Shown here: positions 37,300-50,649 of the stretch, in pieces
Numbering within the stretch: position 1 is the stretch's first letter
How the letters are laid out: every line of letters begins with the position of its first letter
Source of the DNA: Sisyra terminalis
Taxonomy: Eukaryota; Arthropoda; Insecta; Neuroptera; Sisyridae
Length of the DNA: 64,000 nucleotides
Assembly: GCA_958496175.1 (NCBI GenBank)
Contig: OY292275.1
Location: 33,495,701-33,559,700 of the forward strand
Direction of reading: 5' to 3'
Made by a program: the position numbers and the translations under genes
The notes under the pieces: generated by a model
What the model saw: only the letters and a program-made list of their open reading frames with translations
The model's database searches: none
What the model was told of the DNA's origin: nothing

Positions 37300-37945
37300 A
37301 GAAACGTGATTAATTTTATTCTTTCACTACGTAGGGGAAGCCCGGGTAAAGTGAATAACTAGGGTAAAGCTCGAATACTCGAATCCCTTTTTCTAAAAAA
37401 ACAATAACATATGGTGTTACAAGTTTCAGCTACGAATAATTGGCTTGTTTACAAACGCACAATTTAGACAAAACGAATAGGACAAAGAGAATAAGCTATC
37501 CGCTTTATCTTGAGTACTTCGTGACACGTAATTTTTATTTTATTTTCAGAATACTGTTTTATAAGTACAAACGTAGAACCAATCAAGTGGTCAGAAAGTT
37601 CTTTACAAAAGGCTATACACGAACTAAGTGAAGATAATTACCAACTTATAATATTTAGATGTTGTTCATATTTAAAATAATTTTACAATAAATCGATGTA
37701 AATTAAATTTTAATGCTGTTAAATAACTATTGTTGCAGTTTTTTTCATACATAGATGTCCAATATAATATTTTTCTATACATATTATAATATAAGAACTG
37801 TTCCCTCTTATTATCTGACGTCAAAACACACTTTTTGACATGATTTTCACCTTTTTGGCATACAATTAAATCGCACCCGTTTAATTAATATTTCTTTCTA
37901 TAGTTTTTTTTTTACCGTAACTTTAGAAAAAGATTGAAACTGCAG
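37300..37945. other. gene-free stretch with a possible transposon end
   Basis: No exon is supported. GGGGAAGCCCGGGTAAAGTG near 37333-37352 resembles ends of some arthropod DNA transposons and the GGGG..TAAAG style of the 33.4 kb element, but no partner was found. Confidence 0.35.
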
Positions 37946-37950
37946 CTAAA

Positions 37951-39070
37951 ACCCTTTAAAAAAGTAAAAAATGTGTTTTGACCTAATCGTTAAAATTCTT
38001 CTGTCCAACTTTTGGCTAAAATGAAAGTTAAAAAAGAAATGAAATCACACTAACATTTCTGATCATAATTTTTTTAAAAAATAATATAAACAAATAATAG
38101 AAGCAAAAACTGAAGCTTTTTATCATGAAAATAAATATTCCCAGAACGAGGGCCAAATTTACAAAAAATAAAATATATAAAAAATGAGTTACTCTTAAAA
38201 ATGCCCTCATTCTGGGTATATTTATTTTCATGTTAAAAGCTTCAGTTTTTGCTGCAATTAATTTTCAGCTTCCATTTTAACAAAAATTTAAACAGAAGAA
38301 TATTAACGATAAGGCCAGAATTAGTGTCCGACCGAACTTTCGGTTTCGGGTTAGTTTCGGCCAAAAAACGAGTTTCGGCTTAGTTTCGGTTTCGGCTGTC
38401 GTCAAGCCGAAAGTACGACCGAAACCGAAAATGAATTCGTGAGATAAAAGTGTTAAAAAATTATTGTTTTTAACTTCTTATTTGATTTATTACTAATATT
38501 CTTATTATTATTGTTCAATTATGAATACTAATAACTATCAGTTCATTAATGTTTTGTTTAATATTATCTTTAACATTTTTTTTTTCAGTTCGAATTAAAA
38601 CTGACCAAAGTTTAAAAGAAATTATTTTGTTTTTCAGATATAAGAAACAATACTTTCTATTTTATGTATCTAAACATATTAGGTAAAAAGTAATTTTGTT
38701 TTGTAACTTTTCTTTGTTATTTTATGTTATTTGAAACTAATATTAAAAAGAAATATTAAGTGCATTTCTTTCAAATCAACCCCTTATTTCAGTATTGATA
38801 ATTTATTTGAAATAAGAGATGATAATATTACCTTATGTTAATGATTAGCTCAAATATTAGAAATTAAATGAGTAATGAGTACCCGTAGGATTTAAAAGTA
38901 AAGTCACCAATTATGATTAACTTTTTTTCTACGATAACATTACCTTATATGAAAGTTTCGGCTTCGGCCGAAACTGAGACTGATACCGAAATTCGGTTTC
39001 GGTTTCGAGCGTAAAACTAATTTCGATCGGACACTAGCCAGAAAACATCTTTTACTTTTTTAAAGTATTT
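37951..39070. repeat. large inverted repeat interrupted by a hAT element
   Basis: The left arm (37951-38152) matches the reverse complement of the right arm (38202-38321 continuing at 39037-39070). Paired landmarks from outside in: TTTAAAAAAGTAAAA (37956 and about 39047), TAATCGTTAAAATTCTTCTG with its partner ending TTAACGATAAGG, GCAAAAACTGAAGCTTTT, CATGAAAATAAATAT, and GAACGAGGGC with GCCCTCATTC. The right arm is split by the hAT element 38322-39036; removing it restores the arm. The spacer is about 50 bp. Type of the host element is unknown. Confidence 0.8.
38322..39036. mobile_element. hAT-like element, copy A of TAGTGTCCG family
   Basis: A 715-bp element with ends TAGTGTCCGACCGAA and, reversed, TAGTGTCCGATCGAA, flanked by GCCAGAAT and GCCAGAAA (7 of 8). 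TAGTG fits the hAT YARNG rule. Both subterminal regions are rich in TTTCGG and its complement. There is no transposase. A same-orientation relative lies at 53236-53944. Confidence 0.88.
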
Positions 39071-40850
39071 TTAATCGTAGTAAATATTATTTGAATTTGC
39101 TAACAGTTGTCGAATTGCTCTCTTTCGTCCATATGCACAGTCGCTGGCATGGTTTGCTTTCTGCCTCGTTACTAGCCTAACTTACAGACATACACAGTAA
39201 GGACCGTCATATATGATACAGAATAATATAGCCATTGTATTGGAAGCTTTAATAATTAATAATTTAGTACTTAAAATAAATGTCATCCTGCTGATGATTA
39301 CAACTAAAACAAAACAAAAAATGATAAAACTGGACTTTTTGAATGATATGCAAACAAAGGATTCGGCTATCGGTTTATTTTCAAGAAAGATAAGATGCAG
39401 TCAGCCAGTGTCAGATATTTCTTTATAGGTCACTCACTTATGTACTATCGTGGCTATTGTACTCGTATTATCATATTAATAATCCTTAAAATTTTAAACA
39501 TTTTCGGTGCACTTAATTGTATAACATAATTACTTGTTAGCCATAAAGGATTCGTTTGGAATAGCTTTTTCAAAAATAAATTAAAGTTTCTAATAATACA
39601 AGTAATAAGTATCTACTATAAATAGAAAATATGTATATTTAATAGACATCATACGCGAGACAAGAGAAGAATTTACTCAAAAAAAATCCAAAGATAAATA
39701 GCTTTTGCTTTCGTAAGTGATCGAAATTATCAACTTGAATAACTAGAATTCGAGAAAAAGCAGTAATATTTTTGATTTTTTCAACCACCTCTTCCAATGT
39801 ATGTGTCATTCTTTTGTAAATTTTTGCAATAAATTTATCTTCATGCTTTGTACTCATTTGTCCCCCTACAATTTTTATACCATTTTTTGACGTTATATTT
39901 TTCTCTTTTTGGTGAAAAAATTAGTAGCTGTGAATAAGGCGCGGATGCACAACTTTTCTAAACGAAGTAAAATTTCTAATCAAAATTGTGTAACTTTCAG
40001 AAAATTGGGTCTCAATAAATATTTTATATTCATATACATAAAACAAAACTTGTACTTGTAAATTGTAAATATAAATAATAATTTGTTTTGATGTTTGAAA
40101 AATATGATATTTAATTTCATTACACAAACTTATTCAAGTTTTTTTTTAATCCAAGGAGGGATCTGTACGCAAAACCTTCTCCTTACACCTTGCATGCCGG
40201 CCAGAAGGTTGAATGCGGCGCTAATTTCTTAATTCATCAATCCTCATGAAAGTATAAAATATCATTATATATTTTCTATAAATTTTTTTATGTTTCTTTT
40301 TTTCAGACTATCAGGTAAGCACGTGTACTAATTACACACTACCCGTAACTATATTTATGCTTAAAATATTTCTCGTTTTCTATTATTTTTTTCCAAATGG
40401 TTAAACGATTTAACAGTTTAATCAAACTAGATAATCATACTTGGAAATAAATTACCTAGAATAGCTCAGGATTATCTTTGTAATTTTATATCTTGCATAA
40501 AACGAGTTACTTCAATATTTAATTAAGAATAAATATTTAATAAATTAGCAAAGAATCTTAGAAATATTTTCTAAGCGTGAAACAGTTTTACCAACTATAA
40601 TCTCATTTACCTTTAGACTAGTTTAAATAATGCACCGGTATAATAAAGTAGGTAAATGTAGATAAAACAAGCCCTTTTGAGGATAATTGATTAGATAATT
40701 ATCATTATGTTTACTTACAAACGTAAAATCAAAGTAGATATTTTTGTTGTCTTTCAACAGTTTGTACTGTTTAAACAATATATGAAATATATTTTAATCC
40801 AATTTATGAAATATAATTTACAAAAGTAAATTAAAAACATACATAAAAGT
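39071..40850. other. gene-free AT-rich stretch
   Basis: No supported exon or RNA gene. Short open frames (for example 39213-39428 and 39639-39857) lack homology or splice context and are treated as chance. Confidence 0.4.
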
Positions 40851-40853
40851 AAA

Positions 40854-40996
40854 ACGTACTGTTCCAGTTACGTATTTTGATTGTTAAGCAAACTCAATGG
40901 TCATTAAGTAGTATTTCGTGACTCATAATAGCAGTTACTTGATGACCACTGATGAAGTTTGCTTAGCAATCGAATTACATATCTGGAACAGTACGT
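40854..40996. repeat. long near-palindrome
   Basis: A 143-bp inverted repeat with arms of about 57-65 bp. ACGTACTGTTCCAG begins the left arm and the reversed right arm; GATTGTTAAGCAAACT pairs with GATTGCTAAGCAAACT; TGGTCATTAAGTA pairs with TGGTCATCAAGTA. The spacer is about 25 bp. Likely a palindromic MITE. No target duplication was resolved. Confidence 0.85.
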
Positions 40997-40999
40997 CAT

Positions 41000-42800
41000 A
41001 AATGCATTTTGTTTTAACCTTTATTCTCATTTATGTTTATAGTTTCGGTTACAGTTTACTTTGGTTAATTTCATAAATTAAACTACAATAAATTTTATAT
41101 ATTGCTTAAACTTACAAGCCCAGTTATTATTCACAACGAAATGTAGCTAAGTCCTTCTTAGGGTTTTAATTTTGTTTCACACGTAAATTTTCACTCACAA
41201 GCATATTTCGTTAGATCTTATTGAATTAAAGTCTTTTGCATCTTTCCTATTAAAACTACCATAACCCTCCCATACCTAAGGGTATGTATTTAGTACACAC
41301 TACCCTTAATAGTTTAAATATCTCAATAAATATAAGAAACGGTGAATTCATAGTTTTGGTATTCGTTCCTAAAACATTTACACAAAGATTGAAATAATAG
41401 TAAGAAAAAACGGGATTAGGTGATTAGATGTTTTTAACCCTTATTTTTTTAACTAATTGCCTATTTACCATCAAATGCTTTAAAAATTATTATTTAAACT
41501 AATACTAATTCATTCAATATAAATTTATATAAAATATATACAGCCTATAACCTAGGCCACAAACTATGTGAAGCGTTTGCTAAAAAAGAAGAAACCGTAA
41601 ATTAGCAAAAGTTCAAGAACAATGAAGTATTTAAAAGTTTACCTAAATATCTTTATATATCTTTATATATATAAAATATTATTTTGGTTGGTGTATGCTT
41701 CAAAAAATTAAAAAGTTCTACACCAATTTAGCTCAAATTAGGACACGATGAGCAAGCCACTTCAAAGATTGTTGTTATCTATTTATTGCGTCAGTAATAT
41801 ACCTGTGACTGCGAGAAAACAGTTTTTTCAACGGCCAATACAGTCGCTGCTAGCAGTCAATACTTTGTCGCTATGATCGGGTAGTGATGTTTAGAGGTAT
41901 AGCAAATTTTCTCAAAACTTAAAACAAAAATATACTTGATGGTATAGTATATACTCGATTGTAAGTCGTTATAGGAACCGCAAGGGATACTGCAAGTTGC
42001 TAAGGAAGGGGTTTTTAATGTTTCAAAAACTTATTGTACAATATTACAATAGAGTCATCCCATTAGAATCAACAAATTTGAATTAATTTTTCTTTTTGAT
42101 TTTAATAAAAAAAAAATTAGGTAATCTTTGGAGTACTAAAACTATTTTTTTATTGCATACTTTTCAATCAGTATCCACCCGAAACGTAATTGTATTATAC
42201 GTAATGAACTCTAGCTTTTCACTCAAAATAGATATTGAAGTAATGGTTGCTATACTTGACAGGGTAGTAAATGTACATTCTACATGATAAAAGAAAACTC
42301 GATTGGCTCAATTAGAAACAAAATGGCGACCATATGAATTTTGCACAATTTTTATGATTTTCAATTGGGTCCTGTGGTAAACCATGTGCAGATTAAGAAC
42401 TGATATTTTCATAAATAAATTACAAGCTCTTTTGTTGCCATAAAGAAAATCAGCATTGTCCTGAAATAATATTTTTTATGAAAAAAATTTTTAAACCATA
42501 GCAATAGTTCAAGCAATTTTTGTCAAAAGTAAATTCCCCTGATTAAATTCTTTTTCGTGACAAATTCGGAAGTGAAATTGCTACGTTGTATTTATCGGAT
42601 TGATTCAAAAATAAAAATTATTTTTTCTTTTAGTCTTTAATTTTATCACAAATTGGCATAATTTTAACAGCTTAAATAAGTTGTAAAAATAATTACATTC
42701 CAAAATCATTATCAGTTTTTTGTAACAATGGTAATTTAAATATATGTATATTTTCAAGAGAGGTGAACATAGCACAATGGCACTTACTGGACATGATAAG
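41000..42800. other. gene-free AT-rich stretch
   Basis: No supported exon, RNA gene or mobile-element boundary. The stretch at 41750-41900 is slightly less AT-rich but has no recognisable coding signal. Confidence 0.4.
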
Positions 42801-42813
42801 CATAGGTGTAGAC

Positions 42814-43122
42814 TAGTCATTCACACTTAAAATTTGTTGTGGCCGCATTACAGACATCAATGGTCCTATGGAAATACCTTGTGGCTGCACCAGCTGCACC
42901 AAATATGGATTTTGGGATGTGGTAAAAAAGGCAGTTGTATTTACATAAAAACGAATCAATTTATAAAAGTACATTCAATAAAAGACAACATTTAAACATA
43001 TTGATTTTTAGTTATTTAAAAGTAATTCAGATGTAAATTGTTCATGGAAATTGTAAAGTCTCGATATTTAATATGAAACGTTTTTTGGTGGAACGTTTGT
43101 TGCCTTCGTTTGAGAACCACTG
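42814..43122. mobile_element. hAT-type MITE with perfect 8-bp target duplication
   Basis: A 309-bp element flanked by GTGTAGAC on both sides (42806-42813 and 43123-43130). The right end reversed reads CAGTGGTTCTCAAACG, a common hAT terminus; the left end TAGTCATTCACA is a diverged match (8 of 12). It is followed 15 bases later by the pogo-like element at 43138. Confidence 0.92.
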
Positions 43123-43137
43123 GTGTAGACTATGATG

Positions 43138-43695
43138 CAGTAATCCCCCGCTTTACGGATGCTCGCTAAACGGAAACTCGATATTACGAACATGGTTAAT
43201 TAAGTATCAAATTTTCGGTAAGCGGACGAAATATTCGAAATTACGGACAACATATGTATATATTTTTTTCTGTTTTGCTTACACTTTTTGTGAGGAATTC
43301 CAAAAATAAAGTAACAAAAAAGAGTTTTAGTAAATTAATACAATTTATGCTTGGTTTTATTATACAGGGAATTCCAAAATAGTAATCAAACTTTCTTACG
43401 AATTAGTATTTGGTGTTACGCGGTATAGTGCAGTGTTAATTTATTTACACTGTATTTACTGATAATCTATAGTAAAATTGGGTTCTTTTGCGGGTATTTT
43501 TACTGGTTGGAACGCATCTATCACTTTTTTATTTAGTAATTTATTTAGTATACCATAGTTAGTATATTATATTTAGTATTTAGTATTTTTAAAATTTTAT
43601 AGTATTTCATAGTAAGAGCGGTTTCGTTATAATGGATTTTCGATTTATGGACAATTTATGAGGAACGCATCCTGTCCATAAAGTGGAGGATTACT
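43138..43695. mobile_element. pogo/Tigger-like non-autonomous element
   Basis: Ends CAGTAATCCCCCGCTTTA and, reversed, CAGTAATCCTCCACTTTA form the inverted repeat typical of the pogo/Tigger group of Tc1/mariner elements. A TA follows the right end, but the left flank is TG, so the expected TA duplication is decayed on one side. The 558-bp interior is non-coding, with several TTTAGTA iterations near 43540-43590. Confidence 0.82.
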
Positions 43696-43699
43696 GTAT

Positions 43700-46600
43700 C
43701 ACAAAATATTAGGTTTTTAATATTTCCTCCAGATTACTTTATTGACATTACGTTTAAAATAGAAAAGTTTTTAATTTTTGATATCAAACTGATCAAAAAA
43801 AAAAATGCTATAAAAATATAAATGACGATAATTTAGTAGTTCTAACACCCCGTAATTATCCTCAATTTTTTATTAAAATCAAAAAACATGCAGTACACTT
43901 TTTAATGCAAATTTGCTGATTTCATGTGGAATGACTCAATACTATGTAGTATTAAGGTTTATCTCCTGAATTTGAAGTTTATATGTTAAGCGTTCCTCAA
44001 CGCATTTTGATTACTTTTTGTGTGGCATTGGTACGTTTATGTTTTTGTGGTGTTTTCTATTTGCATAAAATAGTTTTTATTATGCAAGTATAATAATTTC
44101 TGAGCTTTTTTGATTCTGAAAATATTTGAACACTTCGTTGAAAAACTTATAATGCATAGTTCATACAAACTTCATACAACAAAATAACAAAAAAGATATC
44201 TACTTGTTTTGCAGTGTTACACAAATAGTAATGAAAAGGGGTGATGTTCAATAAATACAGTACGTGACGTAAGATTTCCCATTTAAGCGTTTCTAGGTAA
44301 GTTTTTATCAGTTATAAAACGTATGAATGAGTAAGCTTCAATAAGTAATCATTTTCATGTCTGCTACTAAACTATATCTTTTACCAAAATTGTCTAATGC
44401 CAAACAATGTATTATATTGTCAATAAAAAAACCTTTAATTGTTCTATTAGGCTCCTTGAGCAACTATGTATATGTAACATTTAGCTGATTCTACGAAATA
44501 CAAATGAAAAATTTGGCCCTATGGATATTTAGCTATATTTTCTGCCTAAACTTATCGCAATAAATCCATAATTCGTATTACGATACGATGGAAATATATT
44601 TTTCCTTTTTGGCAGTGTAACAAATGCCCACATAGGGAAAAGTGCTCATTCTATGTCTTTGACTTTCATGTGGTAAAACACCCAAAAGTTTTGCTTTTAA
44701 ATCATTACAAACGCTTTCGTGTATTTTTCTTAATTTTTTACTCTACTGTTTCAATGTCACAAGACGAAAGCGGAGAAACTTAACTTACAGTTTAAAGACG
44801 CGGTGAAAGCTTTTTGTCCGGCGACGGTATTTTTTAATAAAATTTATTTTTTGACCAAACTACTAAAATTTGTTTACACACGCTACAAAAAATGCCAAAA
44901 TATTTTTGCAGTAATTTTAACTGAATCCTTTTAATGAAATAAGCAATAAAAATTGTTAAAACGATTCCCTTAAGTCGGTTTTCGTATCAAGAAGATTTTC
45001 TTAAAATTATTACACAAGATGCTTTAACAATGTTGGAAACATGTGCCTGACTAAAAAATTTCAAGTGTTTTGTTAAGTCACAATGGAATGATTCCAAATT
45101 GGGATTGAATGCTAAAACCCGTTTAGCCCAAATTGATCATACTCAAATTTATTTTTATCGATGACGGGCATTATTAAAGTGAGGAAGAAACAAATTTTAG
45201 TTCTGAAAAATTTATATTTGACAAAAAAAAGAATGTAAACAGTAATGAGCAAATGAGAATCCGAAACGATGGGTGAGTTCATGGGCCCTCTGTGACGTCA
45301 CCCTCCGAAAACGAGATATAAACAGATCATTGAACGGTTGTTATAATAATAACAATAACTTGAAAAGTTTTTAAAATTATTCTGAATTTGTTTCTATGGA
45401 ATAGAGGTTAATTGTGATTAGTGTATGTATAGGTAAATTAAGCTTTTCAATAATCATTTCTCTTTAAAAACAAGTCAAAAAAAATCCGAACGATCAAACT
45501 ATACAACTATAATTGCAATTTGAAATATAATCCAGTGAATAATTTTCTAAAAATTTAAAAAAAGAACATGTGTGATTGTGAATGGATTTATAATAAGTGT
45601 TTGAGGAAAACTTTATTTTTGCAATTAAATTATTTATAAAATTTGGAGAATAGTACAATAAATAACTTTCTTATAGTTCAAAAATGTTGACTAAAGCGAA
45701 AAGGGTAGAAAAAGCCATAAGACAACAACAATGACAAATCAGTTTCAGAAATTTAGACAATTTTAGGAAACTATGTTGATACTGAACAGATACGTTCGTA
45801 CTCCACGTTTTAGCTTTCGATGTTTTTTTATTTGCGAACAAATCAAAAAAACAACAATAAATCAGAAAATATTTTTTCTCAACAATGTGCAAACCCAGTT
45901 GACTGAAATTTGAACCTTTAAAGAAAGTAAGTATATAGAAGCTATAATCAGAAAAAATAACAGTATTTAATCCTCATTATAACTGAAGGAGATTTGCAGA
46001 TATATTTGAAGTAGATTATTTCTCTACTTCTCTGCTCAGATGAAAAGTTGTAAAGTGATTTCTAAAGGGTAATTTAACAGACTTTTTCTTTGAAAATACT
46101 ACGAAGTGTAATAAAATATACCTAACCACACTAGATTTCAAATATTATAAATGATTTCAATCATTAACATTTAATATGAACGATTTAAACAATCTTACAA
46201 TTTGTGTTTAAATACATTTGTCATGGGAAAACATTTCTGAGATTTTAAATTTCTGTACTGTAACGTCATTTTAATGCAAAGTCAATAGGAACTCGTTTTA
46301 AAGAATTTGAATTTAATGATTTTTTTTGCATTTATAAATAAATATTTCTTAGATATTATTCTGTAAAACTAAAAATTAACAGCTACATTATATTTTGATG
46401 TCACTTTAGACAATTTTTACATCGTTTTATATTATTTTTACTACACCCTAGTGGTAAAATTCCGTAAAGATCTCTTTTAAGCCATTCTAACCCTGGATCT
46501 AATAGGAAAATTCTTGAGACAAGAGAAATAAGCTAAAAATAAGTTAAGAATAGTTAATAATCTTTTATTAATAGTTCATTCATTCGATATTGTCATTATG

Positions 46601-49600
46601 ATATTATTTACGATTATATCAAATAGTTAAGTTCAGTTTTTTTTAATAAAAATATTTTAATCAAATATATAAACAATAAATAAATAAATTTTTAAACGAG
46701 CCCTTTAAATTTGGGAATGAAAGCATTACTTCCATATGATTTCTTGTAGCTACACTACTGATTTTAGCTTTTTTTATTTCAATTTATTTTATCAAATTAT
46801 ATTTTTAGCCCATCTTCACAAATATTCAAATTCACGAAGGATAACAACAATTGAACTACATATAGTATTGGTAGAAATATCTTTGTTACATTGAATTTCA
46901 GTAAGAACTTCAAGCAAATAATTAAAACATAAACATTTCAATTATCTTTTGATATAACTTCTTACTGTCATATACAATAAACAGTAAATAAAATGTTAAT
47001 AATATATCTATTTATTATTTAAATTCTCAAGCAAATAAGCTAAAGTAAAAACCTTTCAACAGAAGAAGATAAATGCCGAAGAAGTTCCTTTCAAGCAGTA
47101 CAAGTACAATTATGTATAAAATTTCATTGTAAAAATAACTAATTCTGCTACGAGACATCACATACGACGGACAAAAGTTATTTCTGTTTCCTAACTTTAA
47201 ATTCAGAACAATGTGTTTGCAATGGTCGGTAAATTATCATAATATATAGGCAAGACAGAATACTAGTATAACAAGTACAATAAAATTTTATGAATTGAAG
47301 CATTTACCATTATGTTAAAAATCATTAAATATTAATTAATGAACATAAAGCGACAACCCAAAATACAATTAACGCATGTAGACTTATTGACCTTCTACAT
47401 TTTTTTAAAGGTACCTTTATTAAATGAAGACATATTATGCATACCGACGTAATACTGTCTTATTCATTTATTTGGATTTGTTCTATCATCTTATATTATT
47501 TGAATTATAGGTATTATTAATAATTAAACCTTGAAGGTATAATATTGATTTTTAATAAGTAAATAATAACTATCTAAATGATTAAAATAATGGAATAGAC
47601 GTAAATATAGTAAATAACTTTAGTGTACTTGAAAAAGATAACACTTAATTCCTAGGCATTGATACATTTTATAATATTCTATAAGGGAAGATTAAAAGAA
47701 CTATCCTTACTTTTCAAAATTAACTAAAAATAGTAATGATCACATATAAATTTTAATAGATTTATCATATAATTTACCAGGTACTTGTTTAACTTTAATT
47801 GAAAAATTCATTGCATACAGATACATGTTAGAAATTATTATATTTGCATTGTAACTTTTTTTTATTTTAGTAATTTTCATACCAATAAGGAAGAACAAAC
47901 ACAAAAAAAAAATATCCATTATTAATAATTCAATGGTTTGAATCCGGATATTCCAAAGATCTTTTTAAATCCATTAAAATGTATAAATCACAAAGATCGT
48001 CATAACTTATAAGTAAAGAAATTATTATTGTTCTAATTGATAACCCTATAAGAAAATTTACGACTTAAAAATAACATTGCAACTTTAATTACAAATTATG
48101 TCTATAACGTAATGGAAAAATAATTATTACCGGTCAAAAATGATCAAATATTTTAAATGTAAGCAGACATGTTTCATACATTCATGGACTTAGAAAATAT
48201 TAATTAATTATGCATGATGAAAGAAACATTCTTTAACAATAACGTCATTTTAGATTAACGCCCTCGTACTTTAAAGCTCACAGGATTAAAATAGCATTGT
48301 ATTAATAATCGACATGATGGTTAAAATTGAGTAGGAGACATTACAGACAAATCATTAATACCAGTAGATACCTATATGTAATTGAATTGAAAATCCCGAC
48401 ATCTAATTGTAATAATAAATTAACGAGAATAAGGTCTTGGCATTTATAATTAAAGTAACGTTGATAATATTTCAAATAGAGATTTCATTTTAAAAATGTA
48501 CGATTATTTTAATTAGTATTTAATTTTAATTTCTTACACAAACAAAAAAAAAATATAATAACTTGTAACCCTATAAACATAAATGTGATTACGGCCAATT
48601 TAATTATTATTTCAATAAATCTTCACAAATCGTTATCATCAAAATAATATTTCACACGCTTTTATATCCAACAATCACAAAATTAACCGAAATTATGGCT
48701 TAAATGTTTATAATCAGCAATTAGTTGTACTTATCAATCAAAAAACCAAATAAATAACAAAAATATTCGATTAAAATTAACTTTTCATTCAAAAAAAATA
48801 ATTATCCATTATCTTAAATCAAATATTAAATATATCTTTAAAGGAAAATTCACTTTTTAAACAAGTTTAAAACTTTAATAAGTTTAAAAAAGTCATTGAC
48901 CTTTTTATTAGACAATAATTTATTAACTCTTCGATTATAAGATTAGGTATGTGCTTTTTCCTTCCTAGAATTCAGACCACTTATAAGCTATAAGCTTATT
49001 TTATGAATACACACAATACTTAAAAAGAAATAAATTATTACAAAAATTTTATCTTTCATTTTCATGGATAACAATGAGCAAATTGAGTAAATCAAAACAA
49101 TTAAATTTGAAATTGCAACAATAAAAAAATAATCTTTTCCATCGTTTATAAAATCTTAATTTAAAGTCATTATACAATAGTGACGTATACCCAATTCAGG
49201 AATTATTTTTGTACTACAAAAATGTTTAAATATTCAAAAATTTATTCATAAAATATTAATCAATAAAAATAATTCTTACCTTAAATTTCAAAAAGAAAAC
49301 ACCAATTTAACAAAAATTGTTTTTTTAAAATGAATAAAAAATAACTAACAGTTATAAAAAATTAGTACTTATTTATACTTTGGTCAAGAGCAACTTTTTC
49401 AGATCATTATACTTGGTCCTTCAATTCAATTCTATAAGGATTAAAAATATACATGTTAGGTCGTGGCTGAAAAAATACACGTGGCTTTTGCAGTCGGCGC
49501 ATGAGAATTCGCGCAGACTTATTTAATAATATTGTAAATCAATCTATTAAATTGTTAATAAAATTTTAATAACATTGGCGGCAATATCAATTTTAAAACA

Positions 49601-50395
49601 TTTTGAATGGAATTATCATAAAAAGTGGAAAAATTCTTACATAGGTAATTGATATCTTAGTTTCATTTTACAAAGGGTTTGATAAGTTTTAATAAAATCG
49701 TTAGACAATCCCTAATTAGTAACGTTACTAGATAAATAAATTATTTTATTTTAACTCAAATATAACAAAATCAATTACTTTAAAAATCGAACACGAGAAA
49801 ATGTCAATCTATAATTAATTTCACGTACAACTTCAGTACTTATTCCATTGACTCTTGGTAAATGCTCATGATTTCATGTGAAAATTTTTAAAACTAGTAT
49901 CAATCTTGTTATATATCTGTTGGGTAATTTTACATTTTCTCTATTTTTTTTCTCTTTTATTAATAAAACATAACTTTGAATTCCCATTTTCAAACGGTTA
50001 ATAGGTACAACGAAAGGAATATAAATTAATTGATCGCATTTATTACATAAAAGGTAATCACAATGGTTTAGCAATCAACTTTATTTTCATGAAAATGTTT
50101 TTTTCTATATTTTCCAGATCACATTAATACATTTTTTATAACCAAAATACTTTTATTCATATACTCACATAAAGTATTTGTGCGTCATATCCTATAAAAA
50201 ATAATTTCAAAAAAATATGTAGGTGTTATCCTATGGATTAAAGTTTTAATCAAATTAATATTTTTTCCATTTGTGGCTTGTTAATCAAAGTTTAATTTAA
50301 AAGTCATGTAAGCACGTGGAAAGTTTTTTTCATTCATTAGCTATAAAATTAAATGAATATTTTTTTCTCATATTAGAGCAATTGTTACACTATGT
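43700..50395. other. long gene-free AT-rich stretch
   Basis: Nearly 7 kb with no supportable exon, RNA gene or clear mobile-element boundary. A GC-richer patch at 45265-45310 carries GTGACGTCAC, a CRE-like palindrome without a promoter context. The remainder is AT-rich with short homopolymers. It may hold distal regulatory DNA or long-decayed repeats; sequence alone does not show which. Confidence 0.4.
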
Positions 50396-50402
50396 TCAAA
50401 TC

Positions 50403-50641
50403 CATTAGTTTTTAACTAGGGTTTTAATGAACCCCAGGGATTCGGTGAGTCAGTCTCGCGGGTTCGAAGGGTTCTAAATGGTTTTGTTCATTTTATGCAC
50501 CTATAATTGTGTACCTTTTAATATATACCTATTTTTTGAATTTGAAAAAAGCATATTTAATTTTTCCAATTAAGAAGGTTCGGTGAATGCACATGTGAAA
50601 CAGATGAGGGTCAGTACCTTCAACAAGGTTAAGAACCACTG
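50403..50641. mobile_element. degenerate hAT-type MITE
   Basis: The right end reversed reads CAGTGGTTCTTAACC, while the left end CATTAGTTTTTAAC is a diverged partner (11 of 14). Flanking octamers TTCAAATC and TTCTAATA agree at 6 of 8. The interior is GC-richer (TCTCGCGGGTTCGAAGGGTT near the left side). Confidence 0.7.
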
Positions 50642-50649
50642 TTCTAATA

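Noticed and set aside
45265..45310. GTGACGTCAC CRE-like palindrome (a similar TGACGTCA near 22685)
   Set aside because: No gene, TATA context or transcription start nearby; octamers alone do not support a regulatory site.
50435..50475. GGTTCGAA phrase suggestive of a tRNA B box
   Set aside because: No A box or cloverleaf could be drawn, and the phrase lies inside a hAT-type MITE.
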